Shown piece after piece: positions 9,486 through 19,864 of a stretch of DNA of 64,000 bases; the stretch's first letter is position 1; the number at the start of each line of letters is the position of its first letter. The DNA is from Streptomyces sp. NWU339 (lineage in GTDB: Bacteria > Actinomycetota > Actinomycetes > Streptomycetales > Streptomycetaceae): assembly GCF_003143855.1 (NCBI RefSeq), contig NZ_QFRK01000002.1, positions 124,001 to 188,000 on the forward strand. The letters are read 5' to 3'. The position numbers and the translations under genes were made by a program. The notes under the pieces are model-generated. The model had not been told where the DNA came from. It made no database searches and worked only from the letters and a program-made list of their open reading frames with translations.

Positions 9486-9597
9486 CTCGCCCATTCCTCA
9501 CTCGACAGACGGCCGCCCGCCTCCGTCGGCGGGCGCTCACCAGCGTATGGCCTGTCGCCGCGGGTGGGCTTGTGAGGTTGTCCTCAGTGGTTTCCGA

Positions 9598-9709
9598 AGT
9601 TCCCGACAGGTTTGCGGACGGGTTCTCATGGGGGGGTGACGGGTCCTCATGGGGGCGCGGAGAGGTTTTCGACGAGTTCCGGACTCGTTCACGAGTAGTT
9701 CCCGACAGG
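9598..9709. repeat. Direct repeats upstream of the DUF1707 gene
   Basis: AGTTCCCGACAGG occurs exactly at 9598-9610 and 9697-9709. Between them ACGGGTTCTCATGGGGG recurs 21 nt later with one change. These lie in the promoter region of the DUF1707 gene and may be binding sites or simple duplications. Confidence 0.5.
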
Positions 9710-9736
9710 GGCTGGTCGCGATCTATCGCGTTTGGG

Positions 9737-9748
9737 TACGCTGCTGCC
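9737..9748 (+). promoter_or_regulatory. Leaderless -10 (TACGCT) of the DUF1707 gene
   Basis: TACGCT followed by a 6-nt gap to the GTG start. This fits a TAnnnT -10 with transcription starting at the start codon. The -35 is weak. Confidence 0.55.
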
Positions 9749-10438
9749 GTGGACCTTCAGAAGCATGCCCAGCCCCAGGGCGGTGCCGCGCCGGCCGCCG
9801 ACCTGCGCGTCTCGGACGCGGACCGTGACCGCATCGCCGACCTCCTGCGCGAGGCCCTCGCGGAGGGCCGGCTGACCGCCGACGAGCACGCGGAGCGTGT
9901 CGAGGGCGTGCTGACTGCCAAGACGGCCGGGGAGCTCGAGGTGTTCGTCCGGGATCTGCCGGCCGCCCACCAGAGGCGCGCGGTCCATGCCTCGGCGCCG
10001 AGCCGCCCCACCGCCGGTGCCATCCCGACGGACCCCGACGAGAACGTGGTGGCGATCTTCAGTTCCGCCACCCGCAAGGGCCGCTGGCGGGCCGGTCGCC
10101 GCATCCATGTGTACGCGGTCTTCGGCAACGTCGAGATAGACCTCAGCGAGGCGCTCTTCGACCACCAGCAGGTCGTGATCAAGGCCTTCTCGGTCTTCGG
10201 CAACGTCGAGGTCCGCGTCCCGCAGAACGTGTCGCTGCGCGGTATGGGCGGTGGCGTGCTCGGCAACTTCGAGGTCGCCTCGCTGGACGCGGAGGACCCC
10301 GAGGCCCCGGTGGTCTACGTGGACGGCTGGTCGGTGCTGGGCAACATCGAGGCGCGGCCCAAGCGGGGCAAGCTGGTGGCGGACATCCTCGACCGGGTGC
10401 AGCGCTCGGTGGACAAGCGCAAGGGCCTGGACCGTTGA
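9749..10438 (+). CDS. DUF1707 and LiaF/VraT-like C-terminal domain protein
   Basis: A 229-residue protein. The N-terminal DUF1707 domain (about 17-70) has the hallmark LRVSDADRDRIADLLREAL and the GRLTADEHAERV block. The C-terminal half contains repeated VFGNVEI/VFGNVEV/VLGNFEV strands typical of the LiaF-type cell-wall-stress domain (DUF2154-like). The family has a suspected role in sensing envelope stress; no function is established here. The GTG is chosen because an upstream extended reading lacks a ribosome site and a leaderless -10 sits directly before this codon. Confidence 0.87.
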   Translation: MDLQKHAQPQGGAAPAADLRVSDADRDRIADLLREALAEGRLTADEHAERVEGVLTAKTAGELEVFVRDLPAAHQRRAVHASAPSRPTAGAIPTDPDENVVAIFSSATRKGRWRAGRRIHVYAVFGNVEIDLSEALFDHQQVVIKAFSVFGNVEVRVPQNVSLRGMGGGVLGNFEVASLDAEDPEAPVVYVDGWSVLGNIEARPKRGKLVADILDRVQRSVDKRKGLDR

Positions 10439-10635
10439 CGCTCTGACGCTCTGACGCTCCGGCGCTCGTGCGGCGGGGTGGGCGAAGGCACCGCGTCCGC
10501 GGGGCGCGGAGGTGGTCCGTGCCGAATTCCGGTGCCGGAAGCCGCGGTTCGGAACTCAGTGCATAGGCGTGCGCACAGCGGGTAGGCCTTGCTGCATCGT
10601 CTCTCGCTCGCGAATCCGTCGTCAGGAGTAGACCC

Positions 10636-11013
10636 GTGCCGCAACCGCCGCATTCGTCCCTGCAGGTAGCTGCCGTTCCGGCCCGGCGGGTGCCGACGCG
10701 AGACAGGGATCAGGACGCGCCCTGGCACACCGAGGCGGTGTGCCGGCGTGACGAGGCAGGGCTGTTCTTCGCCCCCTCGAAGGAACCCACGGCCGCCCGG
10801 CTCTCCCGCGAGGAGGCCGCCAAGCGGGTCTGTGGCCGCTGCCCGGTGATGGTCGAGTGCCGGGAACACGCCCTGCTCCAGCCCGAGCCCTACGGCGTCT
10901 GGGGCGGCCTGACCGCCGCCGAGCGCCGGGTGGTCCTGGCCCGGCGCCGCCGCCGCGACCTGGAACTGCAGAAGGCGGCGCGCACGACGGGATCCATAGC
11001 GGCGGCCGGCTGA
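10636..11013 (+). CDS. wblI: WhiB-family iron-sulfur regulator
   Basis: A 125-residue WhiB-like transcription regulator. Four conserved cysteines for a [4Fe-4S] cluster are present: one in EAVCRRDEAG, then CGRCPVMVEC supplying three. The GVWGG turn and a basic C-terminus (RRRRRD) for DNA or sigma contacts follow. The start is GTG with AGGAG 7 nt upstream. Wbl proteins bind the primary sigma factor and respond to redox or nitric oxide. The wblI name rests on recalled S. coelicolor synteny (DUF1707 gene, wblI, glpX) and not on an alignment; wblE-type relatives look similar. Confidence 0.9.
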   Translation: MPQPPHSSLQVAAVPARRVPTRDRDQDAPWHTEAVCRRDEAGLFFAPSKEPTAARLSREEAAKRVCGRCPVMVECREHALLQPEPYGVWGGLTAAERRVVLARRRRRDLELQKAARTTGSIAAAG

Positions 11014-11034
11014 GGCGCACCGTTCGGCGAGGCA

Positions 11035-11071
11035 GACCCACGGGGACCCACGGACCGCACACCCGTGGGTC
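11035..11071. terminator. Convergent terminator between wbl gene and glpX
   Basis: GACCCACGG (11045-11053) pairs with CCGTGGGTC (11063-11071) around a 9-nt loop. The left arm is duplicated at 11035-11043, so two alternative hairpins are possible. Confidence 0.65.
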
Positions 11072-11103
11072 ACCCGCACGTCCTTCGGCGAACCCGGCGG
11101 GAG

Positions 11104-12138
11104 CTACCTCGCCCGGTCGAAATCCACCGCACTGTAGGCGCGCAGCTTGCTCAGCCGGTGCTCGGAGTCGATCCGGCGGACCGTGCCGGACTTGGAGCGC
11201 ATCACGATGGAGTCGGTCGTGGCGGTCTCGGAGCGGTAGCGCACCCCGCGCAGCAGCTCGCCGTCGGTGATGCCGGTGGCCACGAAGAAGACGTTCTCCC
11301 CGGTGACCAGGTCGGCGTCGGTCAGCACCCGGTCGAGGTCGTGCCCCGCGTCGATCGCGCGCTGCCGCTCCGCGTCGTCCTGCGGCCACAGCTTGCCCTG
11401 GAGGGTGCCGCCGAGGCACTTCACGGCACAGGCCGAGATGATGCCCTCGGGGGTGCCGCCGATGCCGAGCAGCAGGTCGATGCCGGTGCCCTCGCGCAGG
11501 GCGAGGATCGAGCCGGCCACGTCGCCGTCGGAGATCAGCTTGATGCGCGCCCCGGTCTCCCGGATCTCCTTGATGATGCCCTCGTGCCGCGGCCGGTCGA
11601 GGATCACCACGGTGACGTCCTCGGGCGTGACCCGCTTGGCCTTGGCGACCCGGCGGATGTTCACGGAGACCGGCGCGTCGATGTCGACGAAGTCGGCCGC
11701 CTCGGGCCCGGTGACCAGCTTGTCCATGTAGAACACCGCGGACGGGTCGAACATCGAGCCGCGTTCGGCGGCGGCGAGCACGGCGATCGCGTTGGTCATG
11801 CCCTTCGCGGTCAGCGTGGTGCCGTCGATCGGGTCGACGGCGATGTCGCACTCGGGCCCCGTCCCGTCGCCCACGCGCTCCCCGTTGAAGAGCATCGGGG
11901 CCTCGTCCTTCTCGCCCTCGCCGATGACGACGACGCCGTTCATCGAGACGGTGGAGACGAGCGTGCGCATGGCGCGTACCGCGGCGCCGTCGGCGCCGTT
12001 CTTGTCGCCCCGTCCGACCCAGCGCCCCGCGGCCATCGCCGCCGCCTCGGTGACCCGGACGAGTTCCAGGGCGAGGTTGCGGTCGGGAGCTTCGGAGGGC
12101 ACATCGAGCTCGGACGGCAATTGATGGTGTTCGGTCAT
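11104..12138 (-). CDS. glpX: Class II fructose-1,6-bisphosphatase
   Basis: Hydrolyses fructose 1,6-bisphosphate to fructose 6-phosphate in gluconeogenesis (344 residues, full length). The metal-binding blocks DPIDGTT and [11 protein letters not shown] are present, as are the [10 protein letters not shown] and the [10 protein letters not shown] segments typical of GlpX. An AAAGGTG ribosome site precedes the ATG. It is monocistronic between a convergent wbl gene and a divergent DUF4245 gene. It is likely the main FBPase of the organism, since actinobacteria commonly have only GlpX. Confidence 0.96.
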   Translation of the reverse strand: MTEHHQLPSELDVPSEAPDRNLALELVRVTEAAAMAAGRWVGRGDKNGADGAAVRAMRTLVSTVSMNGVVVIGEGEKDEAPMLFNGERVGDGTGPECDIAVDPIDGTTLTAKGMTNAIAVLAAAERGSMFDPSAVFYMDKLVTGPEAADFVDIDAPVSVNIRRVAKAKRVTPEDVTVVILDRPRHEGIIKEIRETGARIKLISDGDVAGSILALREGTGIDLLLGIGGTPEGIISACAVKCLGGTLQGKLWPQDDAERQRAIDAGHDLDRVLTDADLVTGENVFFVATGITDGELLRGVRYRSETATTDSIVMRSKSGTVRRIDSEHRLSKLRAYSAVDFDRAR

Positions 12139-12261
12139 CGGAGCGCACCTTTCTGTACGACGACGGCCGGATGAGGGTATGGGTTGACTCTAGCGCCGGG
12201 ATGACAAAATGAGCAGGGGACCCCACGGATGAGCGCGACGGGCACCTGCGACGATAGGGGC

Positions 12262-12795
12262 GTGGCAGGAACGAACAGCACGCAGAAATCGGCCCGGGAC
12301 ATGGTTCTCTCCCTGGGTCTCATCTTGCTCGTCGCGGGAGTGATCTGGCTGTTCATCCCGCACGACGACTCGGAGCCCGATCTCAGGCGCGTCGACTACC
12401 GGGTCGACCTGCTGACCGCGCGCCGCGCCGCCTCCTACGCGGTGGCCGCGCCCGAGGGGCTGCCCGAGGCGTGGAAACCCACCTCCGTCCGCTTCCGGAG
12501 CGAGGACTTCGAGTCCTGGCACCTCGGCTACCGGGCTCCCGACGGGGAGTACGTGGCGGTCGAGCAGTCCACCGAGAAGCCGGTGGTCTTCATCGAGGAC
12601 GCGACCCAGGGCGCGGAGAAGACCGGGACCACCCAGCAGATCGACGGCAGGACCTGGACCCGGTACGAGGGCGATCACTACGACGCGCTGGTGCACGAGG
12701 ACCCCGAGGGCTCGACCACGGTGGTGACGGGCACGGCCTCCTTCGACCAGCTGACGCGGATGGCCGAGGCCCTGCGCACCGAATCGGCCGACTGA
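12262..12795 (+). CDS. DUF4245 membrane-anchored protein
   Basis: A 177-residue protein with one N-terminal membrane segment (about 15-34, MVLSLGLILLVAGVIWLFIP) and an extracytoplasmic DUF4245 domain. No catalytic motif is visible and the function is unknown. The GTG start (VAGTNSTQ) is preferred; an ATG 33 nt upstream in the same frame would add MSATGTCDDRG and cannot be excluded. It is divergent from glpX and ends just before an exceptionally long hairpin shared with the convergent nitroreductase. Confidence 0.8.
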   Translation: MAGTNSTQKSARDMVLSLGLILLVAGVIWLFIPHDDSEPDLRRVDYRVDLLTARRAASYAVAAPEGLPEAWKPTSVRFRSEDFESWHLGYRAPDGEYVAVEQSTEKPVVFIEDATQGAEKTGTTQQIDGRTWTRYEGDHYDALVHEDPEGSTTVVTGTASFDQLTRMAEALRTESAD

Positions 12796-12811
12796 CCGGT
12801 TCGCGACGGCA

Positions 12812-12864
12812 GGCATACGGCAGGACCCCCCGACACGACGTGTCGGGGGGTCCTGCCGTATGCC
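12812..12864. terminator. Bidirectional terminator, perfect 25-bp stem
   Basis: Left arm 12812-12836 and right arm 12840-12864 are perfectly complementary with a 3-nt loop (GAC). It lies between the convergent DUF4245 and nitroreductase genes. Confidence 0.9.
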
Positions 12865-12876
12865 GCGAGGCGACGA

Positions 12877-13467
12877 TCAGACGGTGGTGACGACCTCGTC
12901 GTACTCCAGGCGCGGGCTGCGCGGGAACCAGGCGTTCTCGCCGGGGCGGCCGATGTTGACGACCATCAGCGGGGTGTGGTCGTCGTCGAGGAACTCCTTG
13001 CGGATGCCCTCGAAGTCGCAGCCGGTCATCGGTCCGGCGGCCAGACCCGCGGCGCGGACGCCGACGATGAAGTACGCGGCCTGCAGGGCGGCGTTCAGGG
13101 AGGCCTGGCCCTCCCGCATCGAGCGGTCGCCGGCGAACATGTCCTTGGCCCCGGGGAAGTGCGGGAAGAGCTGCGGCAGTTCCTCGTGGAACTCGTTGTC
13201 CGCGGAAAGGATGGCGACCAGCGGGGCGGCGGCCGTCTTGGTCGCGTTGCCCTCAGCCATGTGCTGGACGAGGCGCTCGCGGGCCTCGGGGGAGCGGACC
13301 AGGGTGACGCGCAGCGGCGACTGGTTCATGGAGGTCGGGCCGTACTTGACCAGGTCGTAGATCGCCTGAATCTGCTCGTCGGTCACCGGCTCGTCGGTGA
13401 ACGTGTTGGCGGTGCGCGCCTCGCGGAACAGCAGGTCCTGGGCGGCGGGGTCAAGAACGAGAGACAT
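12877..13467 (-). CDS. Nitroreductase-family oxidoreductase (malonic semialdehyde reductase-like)
   Basis: A 196-residue flavin-dependent reductase of the nitroreductase fold, resembling the RutE/HadB-like group. It starts MSLVLDPAAQDLLFREART and carries GPTSMNQSPLRVTLV, a typical FMN-binding block, and NIGRPGENAWFPRSPR near the C-terminus. RutE-type enzymes reduce malonic semialdehyde, but no rut genes are nearby, so the substrate here is open. The ATG is used because GAAGG lies upstream and the family begins there; the ORF extends 35 codons further without support. A clear promoter lies about 80 nt upstream. Confidence 0.9.
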   Translation of the reverse strand: MSLVLDPAAQDLLFREARTANTFTDEPVTDEQIQAIYDLVKYGPTSMNQSPLRVTLVRSPEARERLVQHMAEGNATKTAAAPLVAILSADNEFHEELPQLFPHFPGAKDMFAGDRSMREGQASLNAALQAAYFIVGVRAAGLAAGPMTGCDFEGIRKEFLDDDHTPLMVVNIGRPGENAWFPRSPRLEYDEVVTTV

Positions 13468-13543
13468 GGGGAACCTTCTCGGGATATACGTCGGATCCGT
13501 GAGCCAAGTCCGTGGTGGTGCCACGTATCGGCTGACGGGAACG

Positions 13544-13580
13544 ACGTTACGCCAATGAAGTTCAATCTTCAATTAAATGC
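13544..13580 (-). promoter_or_regulatory. Promoter and AT-rich operator-like block of the nitroreductase gene
   Basis: On the minus strand TTGAAG (13572-13567), a 17-nt spacer and TAACGT (13549-13544) form a good promoter. The surrounding block is unusually AT-rich for this genome and contains GAAG-TTCAAT-CTTC as an inverted repeat, which suggests a repressor site. Confidence 0.6.
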
Positions 13581-13610
13581 GGAGCCCGGTGGCCCACTTC
13601 ACAGCCGCGG

Positions 13611-13886
13611 TCAGCCGGCGCCTCCCCGCCCGGAGCCCTCGGAGCCCTCACCCCCGGTCTCCTCCGTGAGCGCCGCGTCCAGCCGGGCCCGTGCCCCGTC
13701 CAGCCGGCGCCGGCACACCTTAGCCAGCTCCTCGCCCCGCTCCCAGAGCGCGAGCGACTCCTCCAGCGTCGTACCGCCCGTCTCCAGGCGGCGCACGACC
13801 TCGATCAACTCGTCCCGCGCCTGCTCGTAACCGAGCGCCTCGGCCTCGGCCGAGGCCGCCGTCGACTGGTCCTTCTTGCTGGTCAT
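13611..13886 (-). CDS. xseB: Exonuclease VII small subunit
   Basis: A 91-residue XseB. The family core [19 protein letters not shown], followed by [18 protein letters not shown] and [10 protein letters not shown], is intact; an acidic/Gly-rich C-terminus follows. It binds XseA to form the nuclease that degrades single-stranded DNA to oligonucleotides. It lies 9 nt downstream of xseA in the same operon. Confidence 0.95.
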   Translation of the reverse strand: MTSKKDQSTAASAEAEALGYEQARDELIEVVRRLETGGTTLEESLALWERGEELAKVCRRRLDGARARLDAALTEETGGEGSEGSGRGGAG

Positions 13887-13895
13887 CCGCCCACC

Positions 13896-15104
13896 CTACG
13901 CATCGACTCGGACAGTGAACTCACCCTCGGACACCCGGGCCCGCAACGCCTCACCGGGCTCCACCTCGCCCGGATCGCGCACCGCGTGCCCGTCGGCCCG
14001 CTGCAGCACGGCGTACCCGCGCTCGAGCGTCGCGGCGGGGGACAGGGCCACCACGCGCGCGTGCGTGTGCGTCAGCTCGGAGTCGATCCGGTCCAGCTGG
14101 TGCCGCAGACAGCGCCGGGCCCGGTCGAGCAGCGCCGTGACCTCCTCGGCCCGCGCGTCGACCATCCGGTACGGATCCTCGATCGACGGCCGGGCCAGGG
14201 CGTGGGCCAGCCCCCGCTCCTCCCGGTCGACGAACGCCTGAACGCAGCGCCGCGCGCGGTCGCGCAGCAGCCGCACCCGCTCGTACTCCTCGCCCACGTC
14301 CGGGACGACCTTCTTGGCGGCGTCCGTCGGGGTGGAGGCCCGCACGTCGGCGACATGGTCCAGGAGCGGGCTGTCCGGCTCGTGCCCGATCGCGGAGACG
14401 ACCGGCGTACGACAGGCCGCCACCGCCCGCACCAGCTGCTCGTCGGAGAACGGCAGCAGGTCCTCCACGCTGCCCCCGCCCCGCGCGACGACGATCACGT
14501 CCACCTCGTCGACCGCGTCCAGCTCCTTCACGGCCTGGACGACCTGCGGCACCGCGTGCACCCCCTGCACGGCGACGTTGCGCACCTCGAAGCGGACGGC
14601 GGGCCAGCGGCGTCGGGCGTTCTCCAGCACGTCCCGCTCGGCGGCCGAGGCGCGTCCGCAGACCAGCCCGATCAACCGCGGCAGGAACGGCAGCGGCTTC
14701 TTCAGCTCCGGCGCGAAAAGACCCTCCCGCGCGAGGGACTTCTTCAGCTGCTCCAGCCGGGCGAGCAGTTCCCCGACCCCGACCGGCCTGATCTCGGCGG
14801 CCCGCAGCGACAGCTGTCCGCGCGGGGCGTACCACTCGGGCTTGCAGTGCACCACGACGCGCGCGCCCTCGCTCACGACGTCGGCGACGGCGTCGAACAC
14901 CTGTCGGTAGCAGGTGACGCCGACGGAGACGTCGTACGAGGCGTCCCGCAGCGTCAGGAACACCATCCCGGCGCCCGGACGCCGCGACAGCTGGGTGATC
15001 TGCCCCTCGACCCACACCGCGCCGAGCCGGTCGATCCACCCCCCGATGAGCCGCGAGACCTCACCGACCGGGATGGGCGCTTCCGCAGACGTGTTGAGAG
15101 CCAT
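13896..15104 (-). CDS. xseA: Exonuclease VII large subunit
   Basis: Catalytic subunit of exonuclease VII (402 residues). An N-terminal OB fold ([17 protein letters not shown], then VWVEGQI) is followed by the catalytic core with [37 protein letters not shown] split over two motifs, and a coiled-coil region. The ATG ([10 protein letters not shown]) is chosen because TACTCT ends 6 nt before it, indicating a leaderless mRNA; the ORF extends 50 codons upstream without family similarity. It is divergent from ispH, sharing a 148-bp promoter region. Confidence 0.95.
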   Translation of the reverse strand: MALNTSAEAPIPVGEVSRLIGGWIDRLGAVWVEGQITQLSRRPGAGMVFLTLRDASYDVSVGVTCYRQVFDAVADVVSEGARVVVHCKPEWYAPRGQLSLRAAEIRPVGVGELLARLEQLKKSLAREGLFAPELKKPLPFLPRLIGLVCGRASAAERDVLENARRRWPAVRFEVRNVAVQGVHAVPQVVQAVKELDAVDEVDVIVVARGGGSVEDLLPFSDEQLVRAVAACRTPVVSAIGHEPDSPLLDHVADVRASTPTDAAKKVVPDVGEEYERVRLLRDRARRCVQAFVDREERGLAHALARPSIEDPYRMVDARAEEVTALLDRARRCLRHQLDRIDSELTHTHARVVALSPAATLERGYAVLQRADGHAVRDPGEVEPGEALRARVSEGEFTVRVDA

Positions 15105-15116
15105 GCCGCGAGAGTA
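15105..15116 (-). promoter_or_regulatory. Leaderless -10 (TACTCT) of xseA
   Basis: TACTCT at 15116-15111 with a 6-nt gap to the xseA ATG. The -35 is not obvious. Confidence 0.55.
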
Positions 15117-15239
15117 GTGTGCGCCACCGACAACGCAGGCCCCCTCACCCGCAGGCGACGCAGGCCCTCCTCCCCCGCCGGCGTCCACCGGCCCGCACCG
15201 CTTACCGGACGCGATCACCGGCCCGCCGGGCATGGCCCT

Positions 15240-15252
15240 TACGATGGGACGC
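15240..15252 (+). promoter_or_regulatory. Leaderless -10 (TACGAT) of ispH
   Basis: TACGAT followed by a 7-nt gap to the ATG of ispH. This supports the shorter of two possible starts. Confidence 0.55.
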
Positions 15253-16278
15253 ATGACCGCTTCGTCTGGCCGCCGTGTCCTGCTCGCCGCCCCCCGGGGC
15301 TACTGCGCGGGCGTGGACCGCGCCGTGATCGCCGTCGAGAAGGCCCTCGAGCAGTACGGGGCCCCCGTCTACGTCCGGCACGAGATCGTGCACAACAAGT
15401 ACGTCGTGCAGACCCTGGAGAAGAAGGGCGCCGTCTTCGTCGAGCAGACGGAGGAGGTCCCCCCGGGCAACATCGTCATGTTCTCCGCGCACGGCGTGGC
15501 CCCCGTCGTCCACGAGGAGGCCGAGCGCGGCCGGCTCGCCACCATCGACGCGACCTGCCCGCTGGTCACCAAGGTGCACAAGGAAGCGGTCCGGTTCGCC
15601 AAGGAGGACTACGACATCCTCCTGATCGGGCACGAGGGCCACGAGGAGGTCATCGGCACCTCCGGCGAGGCGCCCGACCACATCCAGCTCGTCGACGGCC
15701 CCGAGGACGTCGCCAAGGTCGAGGTCCGCGACCCGTCGAAGGTCGTCTGGCTCTCCCAGACCACGCTCTCCGTCGACGAGACCATGGAGACCGTCGACGC
15801 GCTCAAGGACAAGTTCCCCCAGCTGATCTCCCCGCCCAGCGACGACATCTGCTACGCCACGCAGAACCGTCAGCTCGCGGTCAAGCAGATGGGCGCCGAG
15901 GCGGACCTGGTGATCGTGGTCGGCTCGCGCAACTCCTCCAACTCCAAGCGGCTGGTCGAGGTCGCCAAGCTCGCGGGCGCCCGCGCGGCGTACCTGGTGG
16001 ACTTCGCCGACGAGATCGACGAGGCCTGGCTGGAGGGCGTCTCCACGGTCGGCCTGACCTCGGGCGCCTCGGTGCCGGAGGTGCTGGTCGAGCAGGTCCT
16101 GGAATGGCTCGCGCAGCGCGGCTTCGAGGACGTCGAGATCGTCAAGGCCGCCGAGGAGTCCATCATCTTCTCGCTGCCGAAGGAGCTGCGCCGCGACCTG
16201 CGCGAGGAGGCGGCGGCGCTGGTGGCGGAACGCGGCGGCACCGGGTCGGACGAGCAGGGGGCGAACTCCGCGGGGTGA
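15253..16278 (+). CDS. ispH: 4-hydroxy-3-methylbut-2-enyl diphosphate reductase
   Basis: Last step of the MEP isoprenoid pathway, converting HMBPP to IPP and DMAPP with a [4Fe-4S] enzyme (341 residues). Cluster cysteines lie in [19 protein letters not shown] and ICYATQNRQ; substrate residues include SAHGV and GHEGHEEV. The start encoding MTASSGRR is preferred over an ATG 21 nt upstream because a -10 box ends 7 nt before it. The C-terminal 20 residues are low complexity. Confidence 0.96.
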   Translation: MTASSGRRVLLAAPRGYCAGVDRAVIAVEKALEQYGAPVYVRHEIVHNKYVVQTLEKKGAVFVEQTEEVPPGNIVMFSAHGVAPVVHEEAERGRLATIDATCPLVTKVHKEAVRFAKEDYDILLIGHEGHEEVIGTSGEAPDHIQLVDGPEDVAKVEVRDPSKVVWLSQTTLSVDETMETVDALKDKFPQLISPPSDDICYATQNRQLAVKQMGAEADLVIVVGSRNSSNSKRLVEVAKLAGARAAYLVDFADEIDEAWLEGVSTVGLTSGASVPEVLVEQVLEWLAQRGFEDVEIVKAAEESIIFSLPKELRRDLREEAAALVAERGGTGSDEQGANSAG

Positions 16279-16347
16279 CCCCGTGAAGGTTTCGGAGGGT
16301 TCCGGAGGGCGGCGGTATCCGGTTCGGTGACCGTCCGCCGTCCGGCA

Positions 16348-16359
16348 TACCGTAGGTTC
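16348..16359 (+). promoter_or_regulatory. Leaderless -10 (TACCGT) of ppgK
   Basis: TACCGT with a 6-nt gap to the ATG encoding [10 protein letters not shown]. Confidence 0.55.
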
Positions 16360-17106
16360 ATGCAGATCTTCGGTGTGGACATCGGCGGTTCCGGCATCAA
16401 GGGTGCCCCGGTCGACCTGGACAAGGGGGACCTCGCGCAGGAGCGCCACAAGGTCCTCACCCCGCAGCCGTCGACGCCGGACGCGGTGGCCGACGGCGTC
16501 AAGGAGGTCGTCGACCACTTCGGCTGGTCCGGGCCGGTCGGGGTCACCTTCCCCGGTGTGGTCACCGACGGCAGCACGGTCCGTTCGGCGGCCAACGTCG
16601 ACAAGGGCTGGATCGACACCGACGCGCGCATGCTGCTCGGTGACCGTCTCGGCGGCATGCCCGTGACGGTGGTCAACGACGCGGACGCGGCGGGCATCGC
16701 CGAGGTGCACTTCGGCGCCGGCCGGGGCCGCCGGGGCACGGTCGTCCTGCTGACCTTCGGCACGGGGATCGGCAGCGCCGTGTTCGTGGACGGCCTCCTC
16801 GTCCCCAACACGGAGCTCGGCCATCTGGAGCTGAACGGCCACGAGGCGGAGAAGCGTGCCTCCAGCAAGGCCAAGGAGGACCACAACCTGACGTGGGAGC
16901 ACTGGGCGCGCCGGGTGCAGAAGTACCTGGCCCATGTGGAGATGCTGTTCTCGCCGGAGCTCTTCGTCATCGGCGGCGGCGTCAGTCGCAAGTCCGACAA
17001 GTTCCTGCACCACATCCACGGCATCAAGGCCGAGATCGTCCCGGCGCAGCTGCAGAACAACGCGGGCATCGTCGGGGCGGCGATGCGGGCGGCCACGGGC
17101 ATGTGA
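16360..17106 (+). CDS. ppgK: Polyphosphate glucokinase
   Basis: ROK-family kinase that phosphorylates glucose using polyphosphate (and usually ATP); 248 residues as expected. The phosphate-binding motif [12 protein letters not shown] is at the N-terminus, NDADAAG and TFGTGIGSA follow, and [13 protein letters not shown] carries the sugar-binding histidine. From memory the S. coelicolor orthologue lies in the same place. The start is set by the leaderless -10 directly upstream; a GTG 33 nt earlier is an unlikely alternative. Confidence 0.94.
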   Translation: MQIFGVDIGGSGIKGAPVDLDKGDLAQERHKVLTPQPSTPDAVADGVKEVVDHFGWSGPVGVTFPGVVTDGSTVRSAANVDKGWIDTDARMLLGDRLGGMPVTVVNDADAAGIAEVHFGAGRGRRGTVVLLTFGTGIGSAVFVDGLLVPNTELGHLELNGHEAEKRASSKAKEDHNLTWEHWARRVQKYLAHVEMLFSPELFVIGGGVSRKSDKFLHHIHGIKAEIVPAQLQNNAGIVGAAMRAATGM

Positions 17107-17157
17107 CGCGACGCCCGACGGATCGGGCCCGGAGTCGGCTCCGGACCGGGGAGCCGC

Positions 17158-17760
17158 TCAGGCCCGGAGACGGCTCCGGGCGGCGGCGGCCCGGCGGTTG
17201 ATCACGCGGATCGTGCGCATCCTCCGGCCGAGCACGGTCGCACCGGCGACGAGGGTGCCCCCGTACAGCCAGCCGGCCTGGGTGGCGAGGCCGGTCACCA
17301 TGCCCATCAGCCAGCCGCCGCTCCCGCCGTCGTCGACCAGGGGAAGCAGCCCCAGGGCGAAGGCGATCGGGACGATCACGGGCGCGGTGAGCAGGTCCCC
17401 CTCGCGCACCCACAGCGCCGTCAGCACGCACACCGGCAGGAACAGAACGCCGTACACGGTCTGGACCGACCCGAACAGCAGCGCGACGAGGAACCCGAGC
17501 GTCAGCATCACGAACCCGCAGAAGAGGCCTCCGCCCAGCCCGGTGAGCCGGGGGTTCGGCAGGTGCCGGGCGGCAGGGGGAGCGGGCCGCCGCGCCCGGG
17601 CCGGCCGGCCCGGCACCGGGCGGGCGGCGGGCCGGGCGGACCGCGCGACCCCGCCCCCGGGTGCCCGCCCCGCCTGCGGGGGCAGCGGTGGCCGGGGCGG
17701 CCGGGGCGGCCTGTCGCGTCGCGGTCCGTACCGGGCGGGTCGCGTCCTGTGTTGCTCCAC
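17158..17760 (-). CDS. DUF6542 membrane protein
   Basis: A 200-residue protein with a Pro/Arg-rich cytoplasmic N-terminus (1-67), then about four membrane helices ([57 protein letters not shown] and [20 protein letters not shown]) and a basic C-terminal tail. This is the DUF6542 layout, of unknown function. The start is GTG, with TAAGTT 6 nt before it, so the transcript is probably leaderless. It is convergent with ppgK and divergent from ychF. Confidence 0.8.
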   Translation of the reverse strand: MEQHRTRPARYGPRRDRPPRPPRPPLPPQAGRAPGGGVARSARPAARPVPGRPARARRPAPPAARHLPNPRLTGLGGGLFCGFVMLTLGFLVALLFGSVQTVYGVLFLPVCVLTALWVREGDLLTAPVIVPIAFALGLLPLVDDGGSGGWLMGMVTGLATQAGWLYGGTLVAGATVLGRRMRTIRVINRRAAAARSRLRA

Positions 17761-17772
17761 TGGACCAACTTA
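17761..17772 (-). promoter_or_regulatory. Leaderless -10 (TAAGTT) of the DUF6542 gene
   Basis: TAAGTT at 17772-17767 with a 6-nt gap to the GTG. Confidence 0.5.
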
Positions 17773-17943
17773 GGTCTGTTTATGTGCTGAATAGCCCGTC
17801 AGACACGCCGGGAAGCGAAGACCGTCCAGACGTTCGACGGATCGCCGGGGTGAGGGCGGGCACGCCGTAGACTGGTGGATCGGCCCACGCAGCCCAGTCG
17901 GCGGGGCCTCAGTCCCCCAACCTCACGTACGGGAAGTCGCAAC

Positions 17944-19032
<1,089 letters not shown>

Positions 19033-19086
19033 CGCCTGATTCCTTGATCGCCGGAAGCGGCTGGTCGGGGTAGGAAACCCCAGGTC

Positions 19087-19114
19087 AGGGGCCAGATCTT
19101 TGGGTCTGGCCCCT
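19087..19114 (+). terminator. Terminator after ychF
   Basis: AGGGGCCAGA and TCTGGCCCCT form a perfect 10-bp stem with an 8-nt loop, followed by a pyrimidine-rich stretch. It could also terminate the minus-strand VapBC-like operon. Confidence 0.75.
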
Positions 19115-19208
19115 TCCTGTTTCCTCCTGCGGATGTGGGCTGTTTCCGGGTCGTGTGCTGACTTGGTGCTGACCCTCCGGCCGGGTGTCGACCGGGGAGC
19201 ACGGGAGG

Positions 19209-19601
19209 TCAGACGGTGCGGATGACGGGGGCGGGCTTGATGTCCTGGGCGTCGATGAGGGTGCGGATGTCGTCCGGGTCGGAGGTCCAGATGATGGCGC
19301 CGAGTGTGGCGGCCATGACGACGACGGTGGCGTCGACGACGTCGGCAGTGCCTGCTTTGCCGCACAGGATGCCCGCAGCCTTGGCGGTCTCCAGGCCCAC
19401 GGGCGCGACATCGCATCCGGCGAGGAACTTGCCGAGCCGGACCTGGCGCCGGGCGTCCCGCCAGGCTTGGCTCACGACGACAGAGGGGACGTGGATGTCC
19501 CGGCCGTCCTCCAGAGCCAGATGGTGGCGGGCCCACATGTGCCGGTCGCCGTTGTCGATGGCGATGAGCGCACCGGCGTCGTACAGATAGGGGATGTTCA
19601 C
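19209..19601 (-). CDS. vapC: PIN-domain toxin of a VapBC-like pair
   Basis: A 130-residue PIN-domain protein, expected to be a metal-dependent RNase toxin. The first acidic residue is in YLYDAGALIAID, later ones in GTADVVDATVV and TSDPDDIRTL. The second acidic position usually seen in PIN domains reads SQAWRD here, a Gln variant I recall from one actinobacterial PIN subfamily. The ATG overlaps the antitoxin stop by 4 nt (ATGA), so translation is coupled. It lies in the island next to ychF; RNA target unknown. Confidence 0.85.
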   Translation of the reverse strand: MNIPYLYDAGALIAIDNGDRHMWARHHLALEDGRDIHVPSVVVSQAWRDARRQVRLGKFLAGCDVAPVGLETAKAAGILCGKAGTADVVDATVVVMAATLGAIIWTSDPDDIRTLIDAQDIKPAPVIRTV

Positions 19602-19864
19602 GCGGCCGAGGCCCTCGAGCTGCTGAGGTACTCGGCGTCGGCGTCGGCCATCTCAGAGCGGGCGGCGGCGAGCTCTTCGGGGGTGAAGCCTCCGTGCTCC
19701 GCCTGCCACTCCTGGACCACGGCCCGTCCGGCTCGCAGCCGCAACTCTCGCTCAGCTGCTCCGGCGACGAGCCGGGACAGCGGGATGCCTTCTTCCTCGG
19801 CGGCGCCCGCCAGGGCCGCGACCAAGGATTCATCGAGGGTGATCGTCACCTTCTTGGTAGCCAT
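19598..19864 (-). CDS. vapB: Ribbon-helix-helix antitoxin of the VapBC-like pair
   Basis: An 88-residue protein. The N-terminal ribbon-helix-helix DNA-binding segment (KKVTITLDESLVAALAGAAE) is followed by GIPLSRLVAGAAEREL; the C-terminal acidic half probably wraps the toxin. It is the first gene of the operon. The ATG is preceded by a leaderless -10 that overlaps a perfect inverted repeat, the usual autoregulatory arrangement of toxin-antitoxin operons. Confidence 0.87.
   Translation of the reverse strand: MATKKVTITLDESLVAALAGAAEEEGIPLSRLVAGAAERELRLRAGRAVVQEWQAEHGGFTPEELAAARSEMADADAEYLSSSRASAA

Noticed and set aside
13986..16286. Plus-strand ORF of 766 codons spanning xseA and ispH
   Set aside because: It crosses two real genes out of frame and is Arg/Pro-rich, a typical GC-skew artefact.
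15202..17019. Minus-strand ORF opposite ispH and ppgK
   Set aside because: Both plus-strand genes have full catalytic motifs and leaderless promoters; the antisense product has none.
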